64,000 bases of DNA from Lysobacter lycopersici (lineage in GTDB: Bacteria; Pseudomonadota; Gammaproteobacteria; Xanthomonadales; Xanthomonadaceae): assembly GCF_007556775.1 (NCBI RefSeq), contig NZ_CP041742.1, positions 1,054,001 through 1,118,000 on the forward strand, written 5' to 3'. Below are positions 8,123 through 16,318 of this stretch, piece by piece. The translations under genes and the position numbers were made by a program. Each line of letters opens with the position of its first letter. Within the stretch, counting starts at the first letter, position 1. Under the pieces are notes generated by a model that did not search any database, was not told the DNA's origin, and worked only from the letters and a program-made list of their open reading frames with translations.

Positions 8123-8982
8123 TCGATGTTCTGCACCTGCTCGCGGATCTGGTCGATGAGCACTTTCAGTTCGACCGCGGCATTGGTCGAACGCACGTCG
8201 ACCGACTTGCTGCCCAGCGTGTTCGCCTCGCGGTTGAATTCCTGCAACAGGAAATCCAGGCGGCGCCCGACCGGTTCCCGCTGCTTCAGCACGCGCCGAA
8301 GTTCGGACAGGTGGCTGTCGAGGCGGTCGAGTTCCTCGTCCACGTCGAGCTTCTGCAGCCAGATCACCAGTTCCTGTTCCAGCCGTCCCGGTTCGAGCGA
8401 GGAACCGAGTTCGGCCAGGCGCGTTTCCAGCTTCTGCCGCTGGCCGGTCCGGATCTGCGGCACCAGCGTGCGCACCTCGGCGGCGATGCCGGCGATGGCG
8501 TCGGCGCGTTCGGAAATGACCGCGGCGAGCTTCGCACCCTCGCGTTCGCGCGCGGCGACGAAGTCATCCAGCACCTTGTCGAGCAGGGACAGCGCCGCGG
8601 TCTGCAACTCCTCCGGATCGACCGCGTGCGATTGCAGCACGCCAGGCAACTGCAGCAGCTGCGCGAAATCCACGCGCATGCCGGGAAACCGGCTGTCCAT
8701 CCGCCGCGCGAGGTCGCCGAGGCGTTCGACCACCGCGTCGTCGACCTGCAACGCGTCGCTGCTGGAGGACGTGCGCAGGCGCAGGACGAGATCGACTTTC
8801 CCCCGCGACAATCGCGTGGCGATGCGTTCGCGCAGGGAGGACTCGGACGCGCGCAGTTCGTCAGGCAGGCGCACGCCGACTTCGAGGAAGCGATGGTTGA
8901 CCGCGCGCAACTCGCAGCCGAGCGTGCCCCATTCGGTGCTGCGTTCGCCGGAGGCGAAGGCGGTCATGCTGCGGATCGGCAT
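8119..8982 (-). CDS. YicC-family endoribonuclease
   Basis: A 287-residue YicC family protein. The N-terminus MPIRSMTAFASGE and the segment ELRAVNHRFLEVGVRLPDEL are hallmarks of the YicC_N domain; the C-terminal DUF1732 domain is recognisable by DEELDRLDSHLSELR, GRRLDFLLQEFNREANTLGSK and the final VLIDQIREQVQNIE. E. coli YicC has endoribonuclease activity. The gene is first in the yicC-gmk unit and is divergent from rph across 65 bases, which is the usual arrangement. Confidence 0.95.
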   Translation of the reverse strand: MPIRSMTAFASGERSTEWGTLGCELRAVNHRFLEVGVRLPDELRASESSLRERIATRLSRGKVDLVLRLRTSSSSDALQVDDAVVERLGDLARRMDSRFPGMRVDFAQLLQLPGVLQSHAVDPEELQTAALSLLDKVLDDFVAAREREGAKLAAVISERADAIAGIAAEVRTLVPQIRTGQRQKLETRLAELGSSLEPGRLEQELVIWLQKLDVDEELDRLDSHLSELRRVLKQREPVGRRLDFLLQEFNREANTLGSKSVDVRSTNAAVELKVLIDQIREQVQNIE

Positions 8983-9047
8983 GCGATTCGGCCGGGCCCT
9001 TGGGAAGCGAATGGTAATCTAGCGCGCCGATCTTTACCGGATTCGAC

Positions 9048-9773
9048 ATGCCTTTCGCCCGTCCCAGTGGCCGCCCCCCCGAGCAGATGCGCGCCGTCTC
9101 GATCACCCGCGGCTTCACCCGCCATGCCGAAGGTTCGGTGCTGGTCGCGTTCGGCGATACCCGCGTGCTGTGCACCGCGAGCGTCGAGAACCGCGTGCCG
9201 GCGTTCCTGCGCGGCAAGGGCGAAGGCTGGATCACCGCCGAATACGGCATGCTGCCGCGCTCGACGCATACCCGCAGCGACCGCGAGGCCGCGCGCGGCA
9301 AGCAGGGCGGGCGCACGCTGGAGATCCAGCGCCTGATCGGCCGTTCGCTGCGCGCCTGCGTGGACCGCGTCGCGCTGGGCGAGCGCACCATCACGCTGGA
9401 CTGCGACGTGCTGCAGGCCGACGGCGGTACCCGCACCGCGGCGATCACCGGCGCCTACGTCGCACTGGTCGATGCCATGCGCTGGCTGCAGGCGAAGAAG
9501 GAGATCGCGCGAAACCCGGTCGTCGGCGCAGTCGCGGCGGTCTCGGTCGGCGTGTACCGCGGCGTGCCGGTGCTCGACCTCGACTATGCCGAGGACAGCG
9601 ACTGCGACACCGACATGAACGTGGTGATGAACGACGGCGGCGGCTTCATCGAACTGCAGGGCACGGCCGAAGGCCACGCCTTCCGCCGCGACGAACTCGA
9701 CGCATTGCTGGCGCTCGCGGAAAAAGGCACGGGCGAATTGTTCGCTGCGCAACAGGCGGCGTTGGCCTTGTAG
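9048..9773 (+). CDS. rph: Ribonuclease PH
   Basis: A 241-residue phosphorolytic 3'-5' exoribonuclease that trims tRNA 3' ends. The full-length family pattern is present: [65 protein letters not shown], the phosphate-binding [14 protein letters not shown] and [15 protein letters not shown]. The ATG at 9048 gives the canonical start MPFARPSGR. The TAG stop lies 11 bases before a TGTGGGAGC palindrome. Confidence 0.97.
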   Translation: MPFARPSGRPPEQMRAVSITRGFTRHAEGSVLVAFGDTRVLCTASVENRVPAFLRGKGEGWITAEYGMLPRSTHTRSDREAARGKQGGRTLEIQRLIGRSLRACVDRVALGERTITLDCDVLQADGGTRTAAITGAYVALVDAMRWLQAKKEIARNPVVGAVAAVSVGVYRGVPVLDLDYAEDSDCDTDMNVVMNDGGGFIELQGTAEGHAFRRDELDALLALAEKGTGELFAAQQAALAL

Positions 9774-9783
9774 GATCTGCCTT

Positions 9784-9850
9784 TGTGGGAGCGGCTTATA
9801 GCCGCGACAGGTCTGGCGAAAGAACATCGCGGCTGTAAGCCGCTCCTACA
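9784..9850. repeat. GTGGGAGC-type REP-like palindrome between rph and rdgB
   Basis: A 67-base imperfect palindrome, from TGTGGGAGCGGCTTATAGCC to the complementary GGCTGTAAGCCGCTCCTACA. It belongs to the same family as the elements at 4678 and 22325 and could form a strong hairpin in the rph-rdgB transcript. Confidence 0.85.
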
Positions 9851-9874
9851 AAAAGCCTGCGACAACCGATTTCG

Positions 9875-10462
9875 ATGAAACTCGTCCTCGCTTCGTCCAA
9901 CACCGGCAAGCTGGCCGAATTGCGCGACCTGCTCGGCGAAGGTTTCGAACTGCACGCGCAGTCGGAATTCGGCGTCGAAGATGCCGAGGAAACCGGGCTT
10001 TCCTTCGTCGAGAACGCGATCCTCAAGGCGCGGCACGCGTCGCGCGCGACCAGCCTGCCCGCGCTCGGCGACGATTCCGGCCTGTGCGTGGACGCGCTGC
10101 ACGGCGCGCCCGGGTTGTATTCGGCGCGCTATGCCGGCGAACACGGAAACAGCGAGGCGAACATCGACAAGCTACTGCGAGAACTCGACGGCGTGGCGGA
10201 CGACGAACGCACAGCGCGATTCGCCTGCATGCTGGCGCTGGTGCGCGACGCGAACGACCCGCAACCGCTGATTGCCGAAGGCCTCTGGGAAGGCCGCATC
10301 CTGCGCGAACGCCGCGGTGGCAACGGCTTCGGCTACGACCCGGTGTTCTTCTCGCCGCAACACGGCTGCAGCGCGGCGGAACTGCCCGCGGACGTGAAGA
10401 ACCGGGACAGCCACCGCGGCAAGGCGCTGGTGGCGCTGAAGTCGCGATTGGGCGCGCCCTGA
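9875..10462 (+). CDS. rdgB: XTP/dITP diphosphatase RdgB
   Basis: A 195-residue Ham1/ITPase-family pyrophosphatase that removes non-canonical purine nucleotides (dITP, XTP). Landmarks: LVLASSNTGKLAELRDLL at the N-terminus, ETGLSFVENAILKARHAS, the metal-binding GDDSGLCVDAL, the GLYSARYAG segment, the nucleobase-binding NGFGYDPVF and SHRGKAL near the end. Same strand as rph and hemW. Confidence 0.97.
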   Translation: MKLVLASSNTGKLAELRDLLGEGFELHAQSEFGVEDAEETGLSFVENAILKARHASRATSLPALGDDSGLCVDALHGAPGLYSARYAGEHGNSEANIDKLLRELDGVADDERTARFACMLALVRDANDPQPLIAEGLWEGRILRERRGGNGFGYDPVFFSPQHGCSAAELPADVKNRDSHRGKALVALKSRLGAP

Positions 10463-10463
10463 T

Positions 10464-10486
10464 GGCGGGCCAAGGCCCGCCCTACA
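10464..10486. repeat. GGCGGGCC hairpin of the CCCTAC family, rdgB-hemW gap
   Basis: GGCGGGCC and GGCCCGCC pair perfectly around a 2-base loop and are followed by CTACA: a single half-element of the GTAGGGCGGG family immediately after the rdgB TGA. It lies just upstream of the hemW start. Confidence 0.75.
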
Positions 10487-10496
10487 CTCGCTGACC

Positions 10497-11654
10497 ATGT
10501 TGTCCACGCCACCCCTCTCGCTGTACGTGCACCTGCCCTGGTGCGTGCGCAAATGCCCGTACTGCGATTTCAATTCGCACGAGGGGCGTGGCGCATTGCC
10601 GTTCGACGCCTACGTCGATGCGCTGATCGCCGACCTCGATTTCGACTTGCCGCTGGCCTGGGGCCGAACCGTGCAGACGGTGTTCTTCGGCGGCGGCACG
10701 CCTTCGCTGTTTACGCCCGCGAGCATCGACCGCTTCCTGCAACTCGCGAGTTCGCGGCTGCGCTTCGCGCCGAACGCGGAAATCACGCTCGAGACCAACC
10801 CGGGCACGGTCGAGCACGGCCCGTTCGCCGGCTACCGCGCAGCCGGCGTGAACCGGCTCAGTTTCGGCGTGCAGAGCTTCGACGATGGCTGCCTGCAACG
10901 ACTTGGCCGTATCCATTCCAGCGGCGATGCCGAGCGCGCGGTCAAGGCCGCGCAGGACGCCGGCTTCGACAATTTCAACCTCGACCTGATGTATGCGCTG
11001 CCCGAACAGACGCTGGCGATAGCCGAACACGACGTCGAGCGCGCCATCGCGCTGCAACCCGCGCACATCAGCCACTACCAGCTGACGCTGGAACCGAACA
11101 CGGTGTTCGCGGCGAAACCGCCGACCGGCATTCCCGACATCGACGCCGCCTGGGACATGCAGGAAGCCTGCCAGGCGCGTCTCGCCGCCGCCGGCTACTG
11201 CCAGTACGAGGTCAGCGCCTGGGCCCGTCCCGGCCGGGAGTGCGCCCACAACCTCAACTACTGGCAGTTCGGCGACTACCTCGGCATCGGCGCCGGCGCG
11301 CACGGCAAGCTCACCCTCGGGGCGGAACAGCGGGTCCTCCGACGCTGGAAGCTGAAGCACCCGGCCGAATACCTCGCAAGGGCCGGGACCGCGGCGGCCA
11401 TCGGCGGCGACGATGTCCTGGATTCGGGCCGTTTGCCGTTCGACTTCATGTTGAACGCGTTGCGGCTCAACGCGGGCGTGCCGATGGCCATGTTCGAGGC
11501 ACGCACCGGGTTGCCGCGCGCGGCCATCGCGAGGCAGCTCGCGGTGGCAAGGGAACGCGGATGGATCGCGCCCGGCGACGAACGCCTGCAGCCCACCGAA
11601 CTGGGCCTGCGCTTCGCCAACGACGCGATCGCCCTGTTCCTGGGCGACGACTGA
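10497..11654 (+). CDS. hemW: Radical SAM haem chaperone HemW
   Basis: A 385-residue radical SAM protein. The iron-sulfur cluster motif CVRKCPYC sits near residue 16-23 and is followed by DFNSH, as in HemW; TVFFGGGTPSLF and GVNRLSFGVQSFDD are further signatures. The C-terminal HemW domain includes YEVSAWARPGRECAHNLNYW and a winged helix. HemW delivers haem to respiratory enzymes and is distinct from the oxygen-independent coproporphyrinogen oxidase HemN. Placement directly after rdgB is common in this bacterial family. Confidence 0.95.
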   Translation: MLSTPPLSLYVHLPWCVRKCPYCDFNSHEGRGALPFDAYVDALIADLDFDLPLAWGRTVQTVFFGGGTPSLFTPASIDRFLQLASSRLRFAPNAEITLETNPGTVEHGPFAGYRAAGVNRLSFGVQSFDDGCLQRLGRIHSSGDAERAVKAAQDAGFDNFNLDLMYALPEQTLAIAEHDVERAIALQPAHISHYQLTLEPNTVFAAKPPTGIPDIDAAWDMQEACQARLAAAGYCQYEVSAWARPGRECAHNLNYWQFGDYLGIGAGAHGKLTLGAEQRVLRRWKLKHPAEYLARAGTAAAIGGDDVLDSGRLPFDFMLNALRLNAGVPMAMFEARTGLPRAAIARQLAVARERGWIAPGDERLQPTELGLRFANDAIALFLGDD

Positions 11655-11730
11655 TCCCGGGCGCCCGCAGGATGCGCCCCTGCGCCCGGGGTGTGTCAGT
11701 ATCCGGTCAACTTCCCGCGTGCCGAGGCGA

Positions 11731-14091
11731 ATGACACCAGCCACTCCATCCCCGGGCGCACAGGCACCGCAACGGCTCGCCGCCGCCGCCGTGCCGCGGC
11801 GGGTGCGGGTGATCCTCGACCACGTCATGGACGTCGCGTCGGACGAACTGGAGCGGCAGCTGCAAGCGATGCTCAGTGAACTGGAACAGCAGCTGTTCCG
11901 GCTCGCCGACCACGCGCGCAACCCGGGCATCGAATCCGAATACCTGCATACCCTGCGCACCCTGCGGCTGAACCGCTCCGACCTGGTGCCGCGCTTCATG
12001 ATCGGGCTGGAAAGCAGCCTCGCCACCCTCGGCCAGTCGGTATCGCCGATCCAGCACCCGCCGACGGCATGGAGCGGCGGCGGCCACAACCTCACGCTGA
12101 TCGACGAGGCGGAGATGGACGAAGCCACCGTGCTTCGCGACATCGCCTCGCGACACAGTTCGCGCGCCAGCCTCGCCCTGCACCTGCTCGGCCAGCGCTT
12201 CGGCGTGCTGGCCGCCTCGCCGGCGCTGGACGTCGAGCGCCTGCCCTGCGGCCCGCATTCGCTGTGCTCGATCCTGCGCGACGCGATCGAGACGCTGCAA
12301 TTGCCGCTGGACGCGCGCCTGCTGCTGTACCGCACCTTCGACCGCCAGGTCATGGCGGACCACGGGCGCCTGGTCGAGATGATCAACGCGACGATGGCCA
12401 CGGACGGGCTGCTGCCGGCGCTGCGCTACGTGCCGACCCGGATGCGCGCGCCGATCTCGGTCGCGGCTTCCACCCGGGACAAGCGCGAACCGCAGCAGCA
12501 CGAACCGCAATCGCTCCGCGCCTCGTCCCAGCCGCAACAACAGCAGCAACCCGAAACGGGAACCGCAAAGGACGGGGAAGCGAAGGCCCCGCAGCAGCGC
12601 CGCAAGGTCAACGCCGCGCGCGACCCGCAGCGCCCGCACACCGGCTGGCTCGGCATCGTCGACCCGGGCGGCATGCAGGCCGGGGATGCGGCCGCATTCG
12701 AGCTGCTGCAGCAACTGCTGGCGGGCCGCCGCGAATTGCTCGGCAAGTTCCGCAGCGGAACCCCGCAGGCGCCCCCGCAGACGCTGGAACGCAACGAGGT
12801 GCTCGCCGCGCTCCCGCAACGCTTGCCCGCCGCCGGCCCCGCGGCGCAGTCGAGCGTGGCCGACATCAAGCAGGACCTGCTCGCGCGCCTGCGCCAGCAG
12901 CGCGGCAAGGGCGCCGCGCTCTCCGGCGAGGACAACGACACCTTCGAACTGCTCGGCATGCTGTACGGGCAGATCGAGCGGGAAATCCACGCCGACGCGC
13001 CATCGGCGCCGCTGCTGAAGCAGTTGCAGGTGCCGCTGGTGCGGCTGGCCTTGCAGGACCGCGGCTTCTTCGTGCGCGAGGAACATCCGGCGCGCCTGCT
13101 GCTGAACACGGTCGCGGAATCCGGCGCGCGCTGGCTGGACCGCGACGACGTCGACCCGCAGATGCTGCCCGCGATGCACGACGCGGTCGACTACGTGGTC
13201 AAGAACTACCGCGACGACGCCGAGGTCTTCGCCCGCGCCAACGACGACCTGCAGGGCCGGTTGCGCACCATCGCGCACAAGGCCGAGCTTGCCGAACGCC
13301 GCCACATCGAGGCCGCGCGCGGCAAGGAAAAACTCGAGGTCGCCAAGCGCCGTGCGATCGACACCATCACCGAGCTGGTCGGCGACCAGCGCCCGCCGCA
13401 TTTCGTGCGTGCGCTGCTCAACCAGGCCTGGGCCGACGTCCTGACCCTGACCCTGCTGCGCCACGGCGCCGAATCGGACGAATGGAAGCGCAAGCTCGAA
13501 ACCACCCGGCAGATCGTCGAGAACTGCTGCCGCAGCGGCCAGCACGCGCCGGACCACGCGCTCGCCGAAAGCATCGAGGCCGCGCTGTCGCAGGTCGGCT
13601 ACCACAGCGAGGAAGCCGCGGCGATCGCACGCCGCCTCGCCAGCGCCACCGACGACGAGAACGATCCCGCATCGCGCACCGAACTGGCGATGAAGCTCAA
13701 GGCGCGCGCGCGCCTGGGCGAGGAAATCGCCAGCACGCGCAAGCGCCAGGCGACGCCGCGTTCGCAGGACGAGCAGGCCCGCTACGAATACCTGCGGCAG
13801 CTTCCCTACGGCACCTGGATCGAATTCACCACCAACCAGCAGGGCGATACCGTGCGCCGGCGCCTGTCGTGGTACAGCACGGTCACCGACAACGCGTTGT
13901 TCGTGAACCAGCGCGGCCAGCGCGTGGCCGAGCAGACCCTCGACAGCCTCGCCCGGCTCCTCGCCAGCGGCCAGGCCCGGGTGGTCACCGCCGAGCGCGC
14001 GCGCCTGATCGACCGCGCCTGGCACGCCACGCTCAACGCGCTGCGCAGCTTTGCGGGCCGTTCCCCGTCGCCCGCCGGTGAACCCGCATGA
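11731..14091 (+). CDS. DUF1631 family protein
   Basis: A 786-residue cytoplasmic protein with the DUF1631 pattern: an N-terminal helical region (PRRVRVILDHVMDVASDELE), a low-complexity Gln/Pro/Lys-rich linker around residues 245-300, and a large C-terminal helical part (VKNYRDDAEVFARANDDLQGR, PHFVRALLNQAWADVLTLTLLRHG). Members are often mislabelled thymidine phosphorylase, but no such motifs are visible. The ATG at 11731 has a nearby GAGG; a GTG 12 bases upstream is an alternative start. Its stop overlaps the PilZ gene by 4 bases, linking it to c-di-GMP signalling by context only. Confidence 0.9.
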   Translation: MTPATPSPGAQAPQRLAAAAVPRRVRVILDHVMDVASDELERQLQAMLSELEQQLFRLADHARNPGIESEYLHTLRTLRLNRSDLVPRFMIGLESSLATLGQSVSPIQHPPTAWSGGGHNLTLIDEAEMDEATVLRDIASRHSSRASLALHLLGQRFGVLAASPALDVERLPCGPHSLCSILRDAIETLQLPLDARLLLYRTFDRQVMADHGRLVEMINATMATDGLLPALRYVPTRMRAPISVAASTRDKREPQQHEPQSLRASSQPQQQQQPETGTAKDGEAKAPQQRRKVNAARDPQRPHTGWLGIVDPGGMQAGDAAAFELLQQLLAGRRELLGKFRSGTPQAPPQTLERNEVLAALPQRLPAAGPAAQSSVADIKQDLLARLRQQRGKGAALSGEDNDTFELLGMLYGQIEREIHADAPSAPLLKQLQVPLVRLALQDRGFFVREEHPARLLLNTVAESGARWLDRDDVDPQMLPAMHDAVDYVVKNYRDDAEVFARANDDLQGRLRTIAHKAELAERRHIEAARGKEKLEVAKRRAIDTITELVGDQRPPHFVRALLNQAWADVLTLTLLRHGAESDEWKRKLETTRQIVENCCRSGQHAPDHALAESIEAALSQVGYHSEEAAAIARRLASATDDENDPASRTELAMKLKARARLGEEIASTRKRQATPRSQDEQARYEYLRQLPYGTWIEFTTNQQGDTVRRRLSWYSTVTDNALFVNQRGQRVAEQTLDSLARLLASGQARVVTAERARLIDRAWHATLNALRSFAGRSPSPAGEPA

Positions 14092-14438
14092 TCGACGAAT
14101 TCCGCCGCGCGCCGCGCCGCAAGGTCTCGGAAAACGTGCTGGTCACCGACGCCATGACCGAACGCGTGGTCGGCCGCATCGGCAACCTGTCCGAAACCGG
14201 CATGCTGCTGATCGCCAACCTGCCGCTCAACGACGACGCGCTGTACCAGTTGCGCTTCCCGCTGCGCGACGACGTGGGCCACGACAGCCATTGCGAATTC
14301 GGCGCGCACCAGCTGTGGCAGGAAGAAGCCGGCACGCCGGGGCTGTACTGGATCGGCTTGCGCTTCATCGCCATCCCCGACGAACAGGCCGAGCGCCTGC
14401 AGCGCTGGATCAACGCGCCGGGCGGCGTGTTCGAGTAA
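14088..14438 (+). CDS. PilZ domain protein, predicted c-di-GMP receptor
   Basis: A 116-residue single-domain protein. The c-di-GMP-binding arginine motif (RRAPRRK, residues 6-12) and the N-L-S-E-T-G motif (33-38) are both intact, so ligand binding is likely. Cytoplasmic, with no membrane segment. The start codon overlaps the end of the DUF1631 gene (ATGA), so the two are translationally coupled, and PilZ may couple a c-di-GMP signal to the DUF1631 protein. The distal residues (GLRFIAIPDEQAERLQRWIN) are as in other xanthomonad PilZ proteins. Confidence 0.92.
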   Translation: MIDEFRRAPRRKVSENVLVTDAMTERVVGRIGNLSETGMLLIANLPLNDDALYQLRFPLRDDVGHDSHCEFGAHQLWQEEAGTPGLYWIGLRFIAIPDEQAERLQRWINAPGGVFE

Positions 14439-14513
14439 TCGACGCGGCGCGAACGCGTTCTGCGGCAGAATGCCGAACCAAGAAGGCATTCCCCCACGTG
14501 CCGAGCCGCCAAC

Positions 14514-15845
14514 ATGAACTCGACCCGCCCCGGCACGCTGTACGCCGACCACATCGCGACACTGCAGCAACGCACCACCGCCGCGCTCGAACGCGGCGGC
14601 TTCGACCACCTCGTCGTGCCAAGCGGCACCCTGCACTACCAGGTCTTCGACGATCGCGACTATCCGTACGCGGTGAACCCGCAGTTCAAGGCCTGGCTGC
14701 CGATGACCGACGCACCCGGCAGCTGGCTGGTGTTCACGCCGGGAATGAAGCCGAAGCTGGTGTTCCTGCAGCCCCACGACTACTGGCACGTGGTGCCGGC
14801 CGAGCCCAGCGGCTACTGGGTCGGGCATTTCGACATCGTCGTCATCCGCGAACCGGACGAGGCGAAGCGGCACCTCCCCGGCAACGCCGCGCGTTGCGCG
14901 ATCCTCGGCGAGGCGCAGAGCGCGCTGGGCCAATACGGCGCCTACACGCCGAACAACCCCGACGCCGTCGTCTCGTACCTGGAATACCAGCGCGCTTTCA
15001 AGACGCCGTACGAAATCGCGATGATGCGCGAAGCGACCCGCATTGGCGTGCGCGCGCACCGCGCCGCGGAACGCCTGTTCCGTGCTGGTTCCAGCGAGTT
15101 CGGCATCCACCTCGCCTATTGCCAGGCCGCGGGACAAGATGCGAACGACCTGCCCTACACGAACATCGTTGCGCTCAACGAACATGCCGCGGTGCTGCAC
15201 TACATGCGCCGCGACCGCCTGCCGCCCAGGCCGATCTGCAGTTTCCTGATCGACGCCGGCGCGAGTTTCGGTGGCTACGCCTGCGACATCACCCGCACGT
15301 ATTCCGCGCAGGCCGACGATTTCCAGTCACTGATCGATGCGATGGATGCCGCGCAATTGAAGATGTGCGCGCAGGTCCGGGCCGGCTTCGATTACAAGCA
15401 ACTGCACCTCGACGCGCACCTCGCGATCGCGACGATCCTCAAGGATTTCGGCCTGATCCACGTGTCGCCGGAAGTCGCGGTGGAAACCGGCGTCAGCAGC
15501 GCGTTCTTCCCGCACGGCGTCGGCCACGGCATCGGCCTGCAGGTGCACGAGGTCGGCGGATTCATGGCCTCGGACGCGGGCGGCGTGATCGAGAAGCCGA
15601 AGGGCCATCCCTACCTGCGCCTCACGCGCGTGCTGGAACCGGGCATGGTGGTGACGATCGAGCCGGGTCTGTATTTCATCGACATGCTGCTCGATGAACT
15701 CAAGGATCGTGGCCTCGGCCCGAGCGTGGACTGGGATCGCGTTGCGCAGTTCAAGCCCTACGGCGGCATTCGCATCGAGGACGACGTCGTCTGCACCGAC
15801 GGCGATCCGGAGAACCTCACGCGCGAGGGGTTTTCGGCGGTTTGA
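14514..15845 (+). CDS. pepQ: Xaa-Pro dipeptidase
   Basis: A 443-residue M24-family metallopeptidase that cleaves dipeptides with C-terminal proline. The pita-bread domain contains the five metal ligands: two Asp in LIDAGASFGGYACDITRTY, the His in HGVGHGIGLQVHEVGG, the Glu in TIEPGLYFI, and the Glu in GGIRIEDDVV. The N-terminal domain (residues 1-160) is that of PepQ. The length matches E. coli PepQ (443). It is downstream of the PilZ gene by 75 bases. Confidence 0.96.
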   Translation: MNSTRPGTLYADHIATLQQRTTAALERGGFDHLVVPSGTLHYQVFDDRDYPYAVNPQFKAWLPMTDAPGSWLVFTPGMKPKLVFLQPHDYWHVVPAEPSGYWVGHFDIVVIREPDEAKRHLPGNAARCAILGEAQSALGQYGAYTPNNPDAVVSYLEYQRAFKTPYEIAMMREATRIGVRAHRAAERLFRAGSSEFGIHLAYCQAAGQDANDLPYTNIVALNEHAAVLHYMRRDRLPPRPICSFLIDAGASFGGYACDITRTYSAQADDFQSLIDAMDAAQLKMCAQVRAGFDYKQLHLDAHLAIATILKDFGLIHVSPEVAVETGVSSAFFPHGVGHGIGLQVHEVGGFMASDAGGVIEKPKGHPYLRLTRVLEPGMVVTIEPGLYFIDMLLDELKDRGLGPSVDWDRVAQFKPYGGIRIEDDVVCTDGDPENLTREGFSAV

Positions 15846-15865
15846 TGACCGCGAGACACCACAAC

Positions 15866-16225
15866 ATGGCAGCAATGTTTAAGGGAGCAATTCTGACGGC
15901 GTGCCTTGCGGCTACATTTTTACTTGTGTCCGCTTGCGGAACGTCGAAAAGTGACGAGAGTCAAGCAACGCAGGTACCTTCGACGAAAACCGCCGCATTC
16001 TGCAACACGATCAAGAAAGGCATGGACAAGGAAACGATCTTGGGCCATGCGCTTGCCGCAGGCGCGAATCCGGAAACGACTCGATGGAAAATCGACCCGG
16101 ATGGAAGGGAAACCCTGTTGGTGAGCATTCCTGAGGACTCGATGTTCGGGAATGCCGGCTGTCTCGCCATCATGGAAAACGACAGCCTGCGCAACGCCGT
16201 GTACATCTCGCGAGAACGCGAATGA
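15866..16225 (+). CDS. Small lipoprotein of unknown function
   Basis: About 119 residues, starting at one of several closely spaced ATGs (15845, 15866, 15875); the middle one is given. All yield a lipoprotein signal (hydrophobic stretch then VSAC). The mature part carries two further cysteines (AFCNTIKKGM and AGCLAIM) that could form a disulfide, plus the segment LVSIPEDSMFGNAGC. Base composition is clearly lower in GC than in the flanking pepQ. I do not recognise a family. Confidence 0.7.
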   Translation: MAAMFKGAILTACLAATFLLVSACGTSKSDESQATQVPSTKTAAFCNTIKKGMDKETILGHALAAGANPETTRWKIDPDGRETLLVSIPEDSMFGNAGCLAIMENDSLRNAVYISRERE

Positions 16226-16231
16226 ATACTT

Positions 16232-16317
16232 GCTCGTCATCCCGGCGGAAGCCGGGACCCAGTTTTTCGATCACTTAATACAAGAGCTGGGTTCCGGCTT
16301 TCGCCGGAATGACGAGC
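16232..16317. repeat. 86-base intergenic palindrome (GTCATCCCGGC family)
   Basis: The ends GCTCGTCAT and ATGACGAGC are perfect complements; inside are CCGGC-GGAA-GCCGG and CCGGC-TTTC-GCCGG hairpins and a CCCAG/CTGGG pair, so the whole element folds into one long imperfect hairpin with two arms. A related single arm is at 28514. It lies between converging genes and could serve as a bidirectional transcript end. Confidence 0.85.
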
Positions 16318-16318
16318 A

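Noticed and set aside
9771..9783. rph stop codon as a further case of a repeat-supplied TAG
   Set aside because: The TGTAGGA at the rph stop looks similar, but the actual palindrome begins 11 bases later, so it may be a chance match or a decayed copy.
11731..14091. Reading the DUF1631 gene as a thymidine phosphorylase
   Set aside because: This is a recurrent misannotation. None of the pyrimidine phosphorylase motifs are present, and the protein is mostly helical with a low-complexity linker.
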